Positions 7,168-14,487 of a stretch of DNA of 64,000 nt are shown here, piece by piece. Each line of letters opens with the position of its first letter. Positions within the stretch are counted from its first letter, which is position 1. Below the pieces are notes generated by a model. The model was not told the origin of the DNA. It was given only the letters and a program-made list of their open reading frames with translations, and ran no database searches. Location: positions 125,312 through 189,311 of the forward strand of contig NZ_WXEW01000003.1 of assembly GCF_009901565.1 (NCBI RefSeq), read 5' to 3'. The position numbers and the translations under genes were made by a program. This DNA comes from Herbidospora solisilvae (GTDB lineage: Bacteria > Actinomycetota > Actinomycetes > Streptosporangiales > Streptosporangiaceae).

Positions 7168-9060
7168 GTGGAATGTGACCACTGGGACAAACGTGACGAC
7201 GAGGACGAAGGGATCGCGCGGGCGGTAGTCGCCAGCGCGGCCGATGCCATCGTCGCCCTCGACCGCGATCTGTCGGTGGTCACGTGGAACCCGGCCGCCG
7301 AGCGGCTGTTCGGCTGGCCCGCCGAGGAGATCCTCGGCCGCCGGCCGCCCTTCGTGCCCGAGGAGCTGATGGCCGAGCACAACGCGGTGCTCGAACGGGT
7401 GCGCACGGGTGGGACCGTACAGCTCAGAACCCGCAGGTTCCGGCGCGACGGCACGCTGATCGAGGTGCAGGCCGACATCAGCGGGTTGCGCACACCCTCG
7501 GGCGCGTTGCTCGGCTACGTCGGCGTCTACCACCAGCGCGACGACAACGAGGCCGCGCGGGCCCGGTCGGTCCGGCGCGCCCAGCTCGTCCGCCGCCTCA
7601 CCGACGTCGTCGGCGACATCAACGCCGAACTCGACCAGAACGTGGTGCTCGACCGGATCGCGGGCTCGCTCACCGAGCTGACCGGGGCCGACGCGGGCGG
7701 GTTCGTGCTGATCGACGGCGAGAAGCTCCGGCTCGTCAGCTCCCACCGGCTGCCCGAGGGCATGAAGGGCGCCACCGCCGACCTGGGCAGCAGCCTGGTC
7801 GGCAAGCTGCTGCGCACCGGCAAGCCGGTCATCCTCGAAACCGGGCCCGAGGGCCTCCAGGACCTCATCTGGGCCCAGCTCGACGGGCTGCACACCATCG
7901 CCGTCGGCATCGCGGCCGTCGGCGGGCGGCCCTACGGCGCCCTCTACGCGCTGTTCGCCCGGCGCAAGCCCGGCCACGTGGAGCTCGAACTGCTCGAACT
8001 GCTCGCCGGGCACGCCGGGATCGCGGTCGGCAACGCGGTGGCCTACCAGGACGCCGTCCGGCAGCGGGCGCACGAACGCGCCGTCTTCGACGCCAGCGCC
8101 GACGGCATCGCCGTGCTCAGCGAGAGCGGCACGGTCACGCGCTGGAACCCCAAGGCGGCCGAACTGACCGGCTACGCCTACGAGGACGTCATCGGCAGGC
8201 CGCCGCCCTTCGACCTGCCCGCGCCCGGCGAGAAGCTGACCTTCCAGCTCGAATCGGGCCGCTGGCTCGACGTGCTCTGCGCGACCATCCCGGAGACCGG
8301 CGAGATCGTCGCCGACTTCCGCGACATCACCAGCGCCAAGGAGCTGGAGGAGGCCAAGGACCTGTTCCTGGCCACCACCAGCCACGAGCTGCGCACCCCG
8401 ATCACCGTCGTGACCGGCTTCGCCAGCACGCTGGCCGACCGGTGGGACAAGCTCTCCGACGCCGACCGCCGGGCCCACGTCCACACGATCGCCGAACGGG
8501 CCAAGTCGCTCGGGCGGCTGATCGACCACCTCCTGCTCGGCGCCCGCGCCGGGGCGGCCGAGCCGTCGGTCCGCGACGAGGCCTTCGACCTGGCCGAACG
8601 GGTGCGCGCCGCGACCCTGGGGCTGCCGGTGCTGTCCGACCGCCACCGCGTCGAGGTGCGGGTCCCCGACGACCTTCCTCTGGTACGCGGCGACGCGCTC
8701 GCCACCGACATACTGCTCGACCAGCTGCTGGAGAACGCCTTCAAGTACTCCCCCGACGGGGGCCTCATCCAGGTCTCGGCCTGGGCGGAGGAGACCCGGG
8801 TGGTGCTGACCGTCGACGACGAGGGCATCGGCATCGCCCCGTCCGACCGCGAACGCGTCTTCGAACGGTTCGTCCAGGGCGAGAGCGGCGACCGCCGCCG
8901 GTTCGGCGGGGTGGGGCTCGGGTTGTACATCGTCCGGAGCCTCGCGCGGGCCCAAGGAGGGGAGGTGGCCGCGCTGCCCCGACCCGAAGGTGGTACACGT
9001 ATGCAGTTCGTGCTGCGCAGAGAGGGGTTTGTCACCGCACCCGACACACCGGGGCGGTAA
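7168..9060 (+). CDS. PAS-GAF-PAS hybrid-input sensor histidine kinase
   Basis: 630 residues, GTG start. Order of domains: PAS (about 15-125), GAF (about 140-290), second PAS (about 300-375), HisKA with H-box FLATTSHELRTP near 398, and a HATPase domain with N-box DQLLENAFKYS, G1 DDEGIGIAPSDRERVFERF and G2 GGVGLGLYIVRSLARAQGG. No membrane helix is present, so it is cytosolic and probably senses redox, ligand or light-type cues through PAS/GAF. There is no adjacent response regulator in the same operon; the nearest is the atypical OmpR-type gene at 10819. The next gene downstream encodes an RsbW-like kinase. Confidence 0.9.
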   Translation: MECDHWDKRDDEDEGIARAVVASAADAIVALDRDLSVVTWNPAAERLFGWPAEEILGRRPPFVPEELMAEHNAVLERVRTGGTVQLRTRRFRRDGTLIEVQADISGLRTPSGALLGYVGVYHQRDDNEAARARSVRRAQLVRRLTDVVGDINAELDQNVVLDRIAGSLTELTGADAGGFVLIDGEKLRLVSSHRLPEGMKGATADLGSSLVGKLLRTGKPVILETGPEGLQDLIWAQLDGLHTIAVGIAAVGGRPYGALYALFARRKPGHVELELLELLAGHAGIAVGNAVAYQDAVRQRAHERAVFDASADGIAVLSESGTVTRWNPKAAELTGYAYEDVIGRPPPFDLPAPGEKLTFQLESGRWLDVLCATIPETGEIVADFRDITSAKELEEAKDLFLATTSHELRTPITVVTGFASTLADRWDKLSDADRRAHVHTIAERAKSLGRLIDHLLLGARAGAAEPSVRDEAFDLAERVRAATLGLPVLSDRHRVEVRVPDDLPLVRGDALATDILLDQLLENAFKYSPDGGLIQVSAWAEETRVVLTVDDEGIGIAPSDRERVFERFVQGESGDRRRFGGVGLGLYIVRSLARAQGGEVAALPRPEGGTRMQFVLRREGFVTAPDTPGR

Positions 9061-9197
9061 GAGCGGGGTAACACCGAAGCTGACCTATTGTCCAAAGTGC
9101 ACAAGCTGTAATCAGTGCTCGGTTTCCACGGTCAGCGAACGGGGCATTTCGGTCTTACTGGGGTGACCATCTTCAGGGGGTTCGGGAGAACGGGGAG

Positions 9198-9650
9198 GTG
9201 AGTGCGTCGAGCGTCGTCATGCTGCCGTACGCTCTGTCGAGCGTGGCTGTGGCGCGTCAACGCCTCAGCGCCGACCTGCTCGCTTCCGGGGTTTTCGAAG
9301 CGGCGGTCGACGACACGGTCCTGGTGATGAGCGAACTGTTGAGCAATGCCCTGCGCCACGCACACCCCCTCGCGTCTGGGCAGCTCAGAGTCACATGGGC
9401 CTGTGGTGACGGACATGTGGAAGTGGCCGTGAGCGACGGTGGGGCGACCACCGAGCCGCGTGCCGGACGGCCTACTCTCTCGTCTCTGGGGGGCCGGGGG
9501 CTCGGCATCGTCGAGTTCCTCGCAGAGCGCTGGGGAGTACGCCACGAGGGCGAGACGACGACCGTATGGGCCATCGTCCACGCCCCTCAGCCCGCCCGAA
9601 ATGGGCAGTCAGGTGAGTCCGAAATCAGCGCACTGCGCGAAGTCGTCTAA
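9198..9650 (+). CDS. RsbW-like ATP-binding anti-sigma/serine kinase
   Basis: 150 residues from GTG at 9198 with GGGAG about 9 bases upstream. A single GHKL ATPase domain: N-box SELLSNALRHAHP (residues about 46-58), G1 VSDGG, and G2 GGRGLGIVEFLAERWGV. This is the architecture of the HATPase_c_2 regulators abundant in actinomycetes, which bind sigma factors or phosphorylate STAS antagonists. A partner cannot be read from position; STAS proteins occur at 11993 and 41878. The 3' end overlaps the convergent YidC gene by 4 bases. Confidence 0.85.
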   Translation: MSASSVVMLPYALSSVAVARQRLSADLLASGVFEAAVDDTVLVMSELLSNALRHAHPLASGQLRVTWACGDGHVEVAVSDGGATTEPRAGRPTLSSLGGRGLGIVEFLAERWGVRHEGETTTVWAIVHAPQPARNGQSGESEISALREVV

Positions 9651-10306
9651 ACGGTGAGTAGTCGCCGTTCGGTCGTCGTCCATGCGGTGCTGATCAGCAG
9701 GTAGACGCCCATCGCGAACGGCAGGAACGCGGCGGCGAGCACGGTCCCGTAGGGAAGCAGTTTCAACAGCCCGCTTCCGGGCATTTCAGGCGTCCTGATC
9801 ACGAGTCGGGACGACTGCCACGCCACCAGTGCGATGAGCACCAGGAGGCCGACGAACACCAGGGTGGGTCCGCCGAACAATCCGGAGTGGGCGACGACCG
9901 CCCCGAGGTGCTCACTCAGGGGCACCGACAGCGCGCTGTGGGTCATCAGGACGTTCTGCTGCCCGGCGATCACCGGGTGGGTGAACAGGTTGTACAACAC
10001 GATCGCGAACGGGATCTGGGCCAGGCCCGTCCCGACGCCGGCGAACATCGAGGTGCCCGCGTCGGCGTAGAGGGACCGGACCTCCCTGGCCATCCGTTCC
10101 GGGTCTTTGGCGTGGCGTTTCTGGATCTTCGCCAGGTCGGGGGCCAGCCTCTGGCGGATGCGCTGGAGCTTCGCCTGGCGGATCCCCAGGGGAAGCAGGG
10201 CGAGCCGGACCAGCAGGGTCAGCAGCACGATCGCCGGGGCGGCGCCGACGAGGCCGGCCAGCGCCGCCGTGGCGTCGTAGGCCGGGCCGAGGATGAAGTC
10301 GAACAC
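9647..10306 (-). CDS. YidC/Oxa1-family membrane protein insertase (short paralogue)
   Basis: 219 residues with the 60KD_IMP core: an N-terminal helix, LLTLLVRLALLPLGIRQAK (about 30-48), a basic cytosolic hairpin (RIRQRLAPDLAKIQKRHAKDP), then two to three more membrane helices. The protein is shorter than typical housekeeping actinobacterial YidC, which sits in the rpmH-rnpA locus, so this is probably a second copy. It lies downstream of two small membrane-protein genes on the same strand (10369-10767), an arrangement that suggests an operon for membrane protein insertion. Confidence 0.85.
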   Translation of the reverse strand: MFDFILGPAYDATAALAGLVGAAPAIVLLTLLVRLALLPLGIRQAKLQRIRQRLAPDLAKIQKRHAKDPERMAREVRSLYADAGTSMFAGVGTGLAQIPFAIVLYNLFTHPVIAGQQNVLMTHSALSVPLSEHLGAVVAHSGLFGGPTLVFVGLLVLIALVAWQSSRLVIRTPEMPGSGLLKLLPYGTVLAAAFLPFAMGVYLLISTAWTTTERRLLTV

Positions 10307-10368
10307 GATTCAGGAACCTTTCGTCAGTTTTCGGACACGACGAAGGCGCCCTTGCCGATCAATGGCGA

Positions 10369-10602
10369 TCAGCGGGGCGCCGGGTTTCCTGTCGGAGCTC
10401 TCGACCGTGTTCGGCCTGGTGAATTGGGGTGGCGGAGCCGTACCAGAACGGCTTCGACACCCGCGCCGAGCGGTGCCTGTGCGACGTGGGGCGCCGCGGA
10501 CAGCAGCCGCAGCGCCCACGCGACGAGCAGCAGGCCCAGCACGGCGAGCAGCGCGATGCCACCGGGCATCGCGAGCGCGCCGAGCAGGGCCTGGACGAAC
10601 AT
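10369..10602 (-). CDS. Small membrane protein, DUF6412-like
   Basis: 77 residues. One or two membrane helices (about residues 3-35), then a basic, Pro/Arg-rich tail containing RHPNSPGRTRSRAP. A DxP/NSPGR-x-RPRAP tail next to a YidC paralogue is what I recall of the DUF6412 family in streptomycetes; the assignment is from memory and moderate. It starts 3 bases after the stop of the tiny upstream gene and ends 62 bases before yidC. Only a weak AAGAAG precedes the ATG, consistent with translational coupling. Confidence 0.6.
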   Translation of the reverse strand: MFVQALLGALAMPGGIALLAVLGLLLVAWALRLLSAAPHVAQAPLGAGVEAVLVRLRHPNSPGRTRSRAPTGNPAPR

Positions 10603-10605
10603 GTG

Positions 10606-10767
10606 TTACTTCTTGCCCACCAGCGTGATCACACCGACCACGACCGCCGCGATCAGCGCGACGACCAGGAGGAACTTCAGCGTCGCGAAGAGCGCGGGGA
10701 TGACGAATCCGATCACCAGCCAGATGGCGAGGAAGATCCCCACGACCGCAAGAACAGTACGGGTCAT
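10606..10767 (-). CDS. 53-residue two-helix membrane protein
   Basis: MTRTVLAVVGIFLAIWLVIG begins the protein; two hydrophobic helices (about 5-27 and 31-49) are separated by a short LFATLK turn, and it ends with GKK. No family is recognised. It is the first gene of a minus-strand set with the DUF6412-like and YidC genes and is divergent from the response regulator gene, with 51 bases between the starts. Confidence 0.6.
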   Translation of the reverse strand: MTRTVLAVVGIFLAIWLVIGFVIPALFATLKFLLVVALIAAVVVGVITLVGKK

Positions 10768-10805
10768 GGCCAACAAACTACGCGTTCGGCGATCGCCGTG
10801 CGACC

Positions 10806-10811
10806 TAGTCT
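10806..10811 (+). promoter_or_regulatory. -10 box (TAGTCT), leaderless start
   Basis: TAGTCT ends 7 bases before the GTG start at 10819. The GGAG at 10814-10817 is too close to that GTG to act as a ribosome binding site. Confidence 0.55.
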
Positions 10812-10818
10812 TTGGAGC

Positions 10819-11457
10819 GTGACCGTCATTCTCGTGGTCGACGACGACCCCGCCGTGGCCGAGGTCGTCGCGCGTTATCTCGAACGCGACGGACACGAGG
10901 TCCGGTGTGATCCGGCGGACCTGACCGGCCCGCCCGATCTGCTCATCCTGGACATGAACCGGCTCGCCGTCGGCCACGAGCTGCGGGCCCGCTGGCCGGT
11001 CCCGGTGATCCTCCTGGGCGAGGCCATCGACCTGGTCGACCTCGACGCCGACGCCGACGACTACGTCACCAAGCCCTTCAGCCCCCGCGAGCTGGCCCTG
11101 CGCGTCGCCGCGGTGCTGCGCAGAGCCCGTGGATCGATCGTGCCGGCCGGAACGGGGGTGCTCCGTGACGCCGACCTCGTGGTCGACGTCGGAGCCCGCC
11201 ACGTGCGTCTGGGCGACGCGGAGGTCACCCTGACCGCCCGCGAGTTCGACCTGCTCGTCTACCTGCTGCGCAACCCCCGCCAGGCGTTCAGCCGCACCGA
11301 CCTGCTCGATCGCGTCTGGGGCTGGGCCTTCGGCGACTCCTCGACGGTGACCGTGCACGTGCGCCGGCTGAGGGAGAAGATCGAGCGCGACCCGACCGAC
11401 CCCGGCCGCATCATCACCGTCTGGGGCGTCGGCTACCGCTACGAACCCGTGTCGTAG
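10819..11457 (+). CDS. OmpR-family response regulator with a shortened receiver
   Basis: 212 residues. The receiver has the acidic pair (D8-D10), the phosphoacceptor D45 (LLILDMN) and the conserved Lys (DYVTKPFS), but the loop after D45 lacks the usual PGxDGxE segment and the conserved Thr/Ser of strand 4 is Gly (VILLGEA). The C-terminal winged helix is complete (LTAREFDLLVYLLRN, VTVHVRRLREKIE, WGVGYRYEP). It is an orphan with no kinase beside it; the kinase at 7168 is the nearest candidate. The altered switch residues suggest weak, altered or phosphorylation-independent activation. Its end overlaps the convergent gene by 19 bases. Confidence 0.88.
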   Translation: MTVILVVDDDPAVAEVVARYLERDGHEVRCDPADLTGPPDLLILDMNRLAVGHELRARWPVPVILLGEAIDLVDLDADADDYVTKPFSPRELALRVAAVLRRARGSIVPAGTGVLRDADLVVDVGARHVRLGDAEVTLTAREFDLLVYLLRNPRQAFSRTDLLDRVWGWAFGDSSTVTVHVRRLREKIERDPTDPGRIITVWGVGYRYEPVS

Positions 11458-11828
11458 CCGATCGAGAACGCCTCGGTGATCGCCCGGAACGTCGGGCACG
11501 GCCAGCGCCACATGCAGCTCCGGCAGCGCAGGATCGGATGGGCCGTGTCACTCGTGATGCCGCCCGCGTCGCGCGGCTGGTGGAGATCGATCAACCGCAG
11601 CGACAACTCGGAGAAGGCCAGCAGATCGTCGCGCGAGGATTCCAGGAAGTCGAGGTCGGTCGAGGCGAGCCGGGTCTTGATCGGTACGAAGCCCTCACGG
11701 TTGAGCAGATGCCGCAGAGGTCTGACCGCTTCACGCCATGAACTCGCCTTGTCGGTGCGGATCTGGATGACCTCCAGCCGCTCACGAAGCCGACGTCTCT
11801 GTGGATCTTCGGGAAGTTCCGTGTTCAT
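11439..11828 (-). CDS. Unassigned protein with a C-terminal CxxC/PCPT motif
   Basis: 129 residues from ATG at 11828, which has a near-perfect GGAGGAGC upstream. The first 95 residues are charged and helical. The C-terminus has a compact cysteine motif (RCRSCMWRWPCPTFRAI), suggesting metal binding; similar PCPT-R endings occur in several small actinobacterial families, but I cannot name this one with confidence. It is encoded tail-to-tail with the response regulator. Confidence 0.6.
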   Translation of the reverse strand: MNTELPEDPQRRRLRERLEVIQIRTDKASSWREAVRPLRHLLNREGFVPIKTRLASTDLDFLESSRDDLLAFSELSLRLIDLHQPRDAGGITSDTAHPILRCRSCMWRWPCPTFRAITEAFSIGYDTGS

Positions 11829-11979
11829 GAGCGCCGCTCCTCCTTCGGCTCCGGCGGGAGCCGGTTCCATAGCGTCAAGCTTCGCGCACTCTGCGTTTAC
11901 ATGGGACCGAAATCGGGGACAAAGGGCGGACGACTCTTCGGTAATCCCAGAGGAACGTGACCCAGCGCCCGACCGGCGC

Positions 11980-11985
11980 TAGTGT
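11980..11985 (+). promoter_or_regulatory. -10 box (TAGTGT), leaderless start
   Basis: TAGTGT ends 7 bases before GTG at 11993. This spacing decides in favour of 11993 over the upstream in-frame GTG at 11957. Confidence 0.55.
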
Positions 11986-11992
11986 GCGCGCT

Positions 11993-12340
11993 GTGGAGCT
12001 CAAAGTCTCGACTCGATCGCATGCGGGTCACGCTGTGATGGCCGTAATCGGAGAAATCGACCTCTATACCGCGCCTCGCCTGCAGTCGGAGTTCACCCGA
12101 GTGCTCGAAGAGACCGCGCTTGACCGGGTCGTCATCGACATGTCCGGCGTGGAGTTCTGTGACTCCACCGGCATGAACGTGCTGCTGTCCGCTCTCAAGC
12201 GGCTCAAGGAACGCGGCGGCGTGCTGGAGGTGGCCGCGCCACGTCCGGCGGTCCGCAAGATCCTTCAGGTGACCGGTCTCGACTCGGTGTTCACCGTGCA
12301 CGAGAGCGTGCCCGCGGAGCTGGCCAACCCGACCGGATGA
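11993..12340 (+). CDS. STAS-domain anti-anti-sigma factor
   Basis: 115 residues. A SpoIIAA-like STAS fold: VMAVIGEIDLYTAPRL near the N-terminus, then VVIDMSGVEFCDSTGMNVL, which contains the DS(T)G phospho-acceptor serine. The unphosphorylated form would sequester an RsbW-like kinase and free a sigma factor. Its stop overlaps the ATG of the downstream glycosyltransferase (ATGA), so the two genes are coupled, an unusual partnership. The second STAS protein in the window (41878) lacks the acceptor serine. Confidence 0.88.
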   Translation: MELKVSTRSHAGHAVMAVIGEIDLYTAPRLQSEFTRVLEETALDRVVIDMSGVEFCDSTGMNVLLSALKRLKERGGVLEVAAPRPAVRKILQVTGLDSVFTVHESVPAELANPTG

Positions 12341-13086
12341 GCGATCTTTCCCCCCGCTCGGACACCGCGGTCGTCATCCCGGCCAAAGACGAGGGCGACC
12401 GCATCGCCGCGACGGTCACCGCGGCCCTCCGCCTGCCCGGCGTCTCGCTCGTCCTCGTGGTCGACGACGGCTCGTCCGACGAGACGGGACGGGTGGCGCG
12501 GGCCGCGGGCGCCCGTGTCGTGCGCCACAGCCGCAACCGGGGCAAGGCCGCGGCCATGGAGAGCGGCGCCGAGGCCGTACGACTGCTCGACGAAGACTGC
12601 CACCTGCTCTTTCTCGACGCCGACCTGGGGGAGACGGCCGCCGCGGCGGCTCCCCTGATCGGACCGGTTCGTGACGGCGTGGCCGACATGACCATCGCGA
12701 CCTTCGCCACCCGGGTGAAGCTCGGCGGGCACGGCGTCGTGGTGCGGGTCGCCCGCGACGGCATCAAACGGCTGACCGGGTTCGACCCGGCGCAGCCCCT
12801 CAACGGCCAGCGCTGCCTGACCCGCGCGGCCTTCGACGCGGCCCGGCCGCTGGCCGCCGGGTTCGGCGTGGAGACCGGGCTCACGATCGACCTCGTCCGG
12901 AAGGGGTTCCGGGTGGTGGAGGTCGAGGTAGAGATGGCCCACCGGGCGACCGGAAGCGACTGGCGGGCCCAACTGCACCGGGCGAAGCAGCTGCGCGACG
13001 TGTCGCGGGCGCTGGCGGCCCGGGAACCCACCGTGGTCAAGGCGATGGAGACGATCGAGAGCTTCCGGCCACAGACTCGTCCTTAG
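12337..13086 (+). CDS. Family 2 glycosyltransferase (dolichyl-phosphate mannose synthase-like)
   Basis: 249 residues. GT-A signatures: VVIPAKDEGDRI (residues 12-23), VVDDGSSDETG and the LFLDADLG metal/nucleotide motif. There is no membrane helix. It probably transfers a sugar from a nucleotide donor to a lipid phosphate, and the next genes encode GT-C enzymes that use such lipid-linked sugars. It starts inside the stop of the STAS gene (4-base overlap). The acceptor is not shown by the sequence. Confidence 0.85.
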   Translation: MSDLSPRSDTAVVIPAKDEGDRIAATVTAALRLPGVSLVLVVDDGSSDETGRVARAAGARVVRHSRNRGKAAAMESGAEAVRLLDEDCHLLFLDADLGETAAAAAPLIGPVRDGVADMTIATFATRVKLGGHGVVVRVARDGIKRLTGFDPAQPLNGQRCLTRAAFDAARPLAAGFGVETGLTIDLVRKGFRVVEVEVEMAHRATGSDWRAQLHRAKQLRDVSRALAAREPTVVKAMETIESFRPQTRP

Positions 13087-13097
13087 GGGTGCGGCTC

Positions 13098-13103
13098 TAG
13101 GCT
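13098..13103 (+). promoter_or_regulatory. -10 box (TAGGCT), leaderless start
   Basis: TAGGCT ends 7 bases before GTG at 13111; there is no Shine-Dalgarno motif. Confidence 0.55.
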
Positions 13104-13110
13104 TCTCGGC

Positions 13111-14487
13111 GTGGAGCGTGTGGCTGCGGGCAGGCTGGCCGTCGCGTGTGTGGCGGCGGCCCTTGGGCTGACGGTGCTGCTGGCCCTGCTGGGGCCGTCG
13201 GCGTTGCAGCCTCGGCTGGCCGGGGCCGGGTGGCTGCCCTTCTTCGTCGACGCGGGGTTGCCTGGGTGGCCGGCCATCGGGCTGGCCTTCGCGGTGGTCG
13301 TCCTGGGAACGGCCGGGGTGCTGCTGGGGCTCTACGGCGTGCCTTCGCTGCGGGTGCTCCGGTGGCTGGGGGTCGTGGCGGTCGTGCTGCTGGCCTTCCT
13401 GCCGCCGATCGGGTCGTCCGACCATCTGAACTACGCCGCCTACGGTCGGCTCGTGACTTTGGGGCATGACCCTTATTCGGTCACGCCTGACCGAATCCCC
13501 GGTGATCCGGTTCTCGGGGCGGTCGAGGAGTGGGCCACGACGCCGAGCGTCTACGGTCCCGTCACGACCGGCGTGCAGGCGCTGGCGAGTTTCGTCGGGG
13601 GCGACTCCGTCCGGCTGACCGTGTTCGTGATGGCGCTCGTCAACGCCGCCGCCTTCCTCGCCGTCGCCTGGATGCTGGGGTCGCGCGGGGTGGTGTTGTG
13701 GACGGCCAATCCGCTGGTCGTCTATCACCTGGTCGCCGGCATGCACGCCGACACGCTCGCCGTCGCCTTCGTGGTCGCCGCGCTGGTCACCCGCTTCAAG
13801 GGCGTGTTCCTCGGTCTGGGGGTCGCGGCCAAGGTGACCGTCGGGGTGGTCGCGCTCGGGGTCGCCTGGGAGCTGCGGCGGAACCTGGGCCGGTTGGCGC
13901 TGGTGGCCGCGACCGCGCTGGCGGTCTCCGGGATGGCCTACTGGCTCGCGGGGCCCCATTCTCTGGGCCAGGTGCTCAACGCCAGCAAGATGGTCTCGCT
14001 CGCGACGCCGTGGAGCGTGGTCAAGACCGGGTTGCAGACGGTGATCGGAGAGGGGTCGTACAAGGTCTGGATCCAGATCGGGTCGCTGCTCCTGTTCGCC
14101 GCGCTGGCCGCGTTGCTGCTGCGGGCGCTGGCGCCGCTCGACGCCGCGCGGGTCGCCGTGGCGTTCTCCGTCGCGTGGTTGTTCTCCACGCCCTACGCGC
14201 TGCCCTGGTACGACGGGCTCGCCTTCGCCCTGCTCGCGCTGGTGCCGAGGTCGTGGCTCGACTACGTCCTGGTGGCCCGGATCTCGCTGCTCTCGCTGGC
14301 CTACCTGCCGGCACGGCAGTTCGACCAGCCCGCCGGGTCGGATTGGCTGGTGGAGGTGGTCAGGTCCCAGGTCGTTCCGTGGCTCCTGCTCGGGGTGGTG
14401 GTGTTTCTGCTCGTACGGCTGCCGCGAGTGTCAGCGGTACGGCCACCGTCAGTGCCATCGCCGGAATCGCGATCCCCGAGTCGTTGA
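13111..14487 (+). CDS. GT-C membrane mannosyltransferase, MptB-like
   Basis: 458 residues with 11 to 13 hydrophobic helices. The first long loop contains GSSDHLNYAAYGRL and GHDPYSVTP, the region where GT-C polyprenyl-phosphomannose-dependent enzymes such as MptB keep catalytic acidic residues. The N-terminal residue run MERVAAGRLAVA shows no cleavable signal. It probably extends an extracytoplasmic mannan or lipomannan using the lipid donor made by a GT2 such as the gene before it. The last 128 bases overlap the 3' end of the convergent gene. Confidence 0.75.
   Translation: MERVAAGRLAVACVAAALGLTVLLALLGPSALQPRLAGAGWLPFFVDAGLPGWPAIGLAFAVVVLGTAGVLLGLYGVPSLRVLRWLGVVAVVLLAFLPPIGSSDHLNYAAYGRLVTLGHDPYSVTPDRIPGDPVLGAVEEWATTPSVYGPVTTGVQALASFVGGDSVRLTVFVMALVNAAAFLAVAWMLGSRGVVLWTANPLVVYHLVAGMHADTLAVAFVVAALVTRFKGVFLGLGVAAKVTVGVVALGVAWELRRNLGRLALVAATALAVSGMAYWLAGPHSLGQVLNASKMVSLATPWSVVKTGLQTVIGEGSYKVWIQIGSLLLFAALAALLLRALAPLDAARVAVAFSVAWLFSTPYALPWYDGLAFALLALVPRSWLDYVLVARISLLSLAYLPARQFDQPAGSDWLVEVVRSQVVPWLLLGVVVFLLVRLPRVSAVRPPSVPSPESRSPSR

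Noticed and set aside
7138-8955. 605-codon open frame antisense to the histidine kinase
   Set aside because: Codon-bias shadow of a high-GC gene; composition Gly/Arg/Ala-rich with no domain, while the plus frame has complete kinase motifs.
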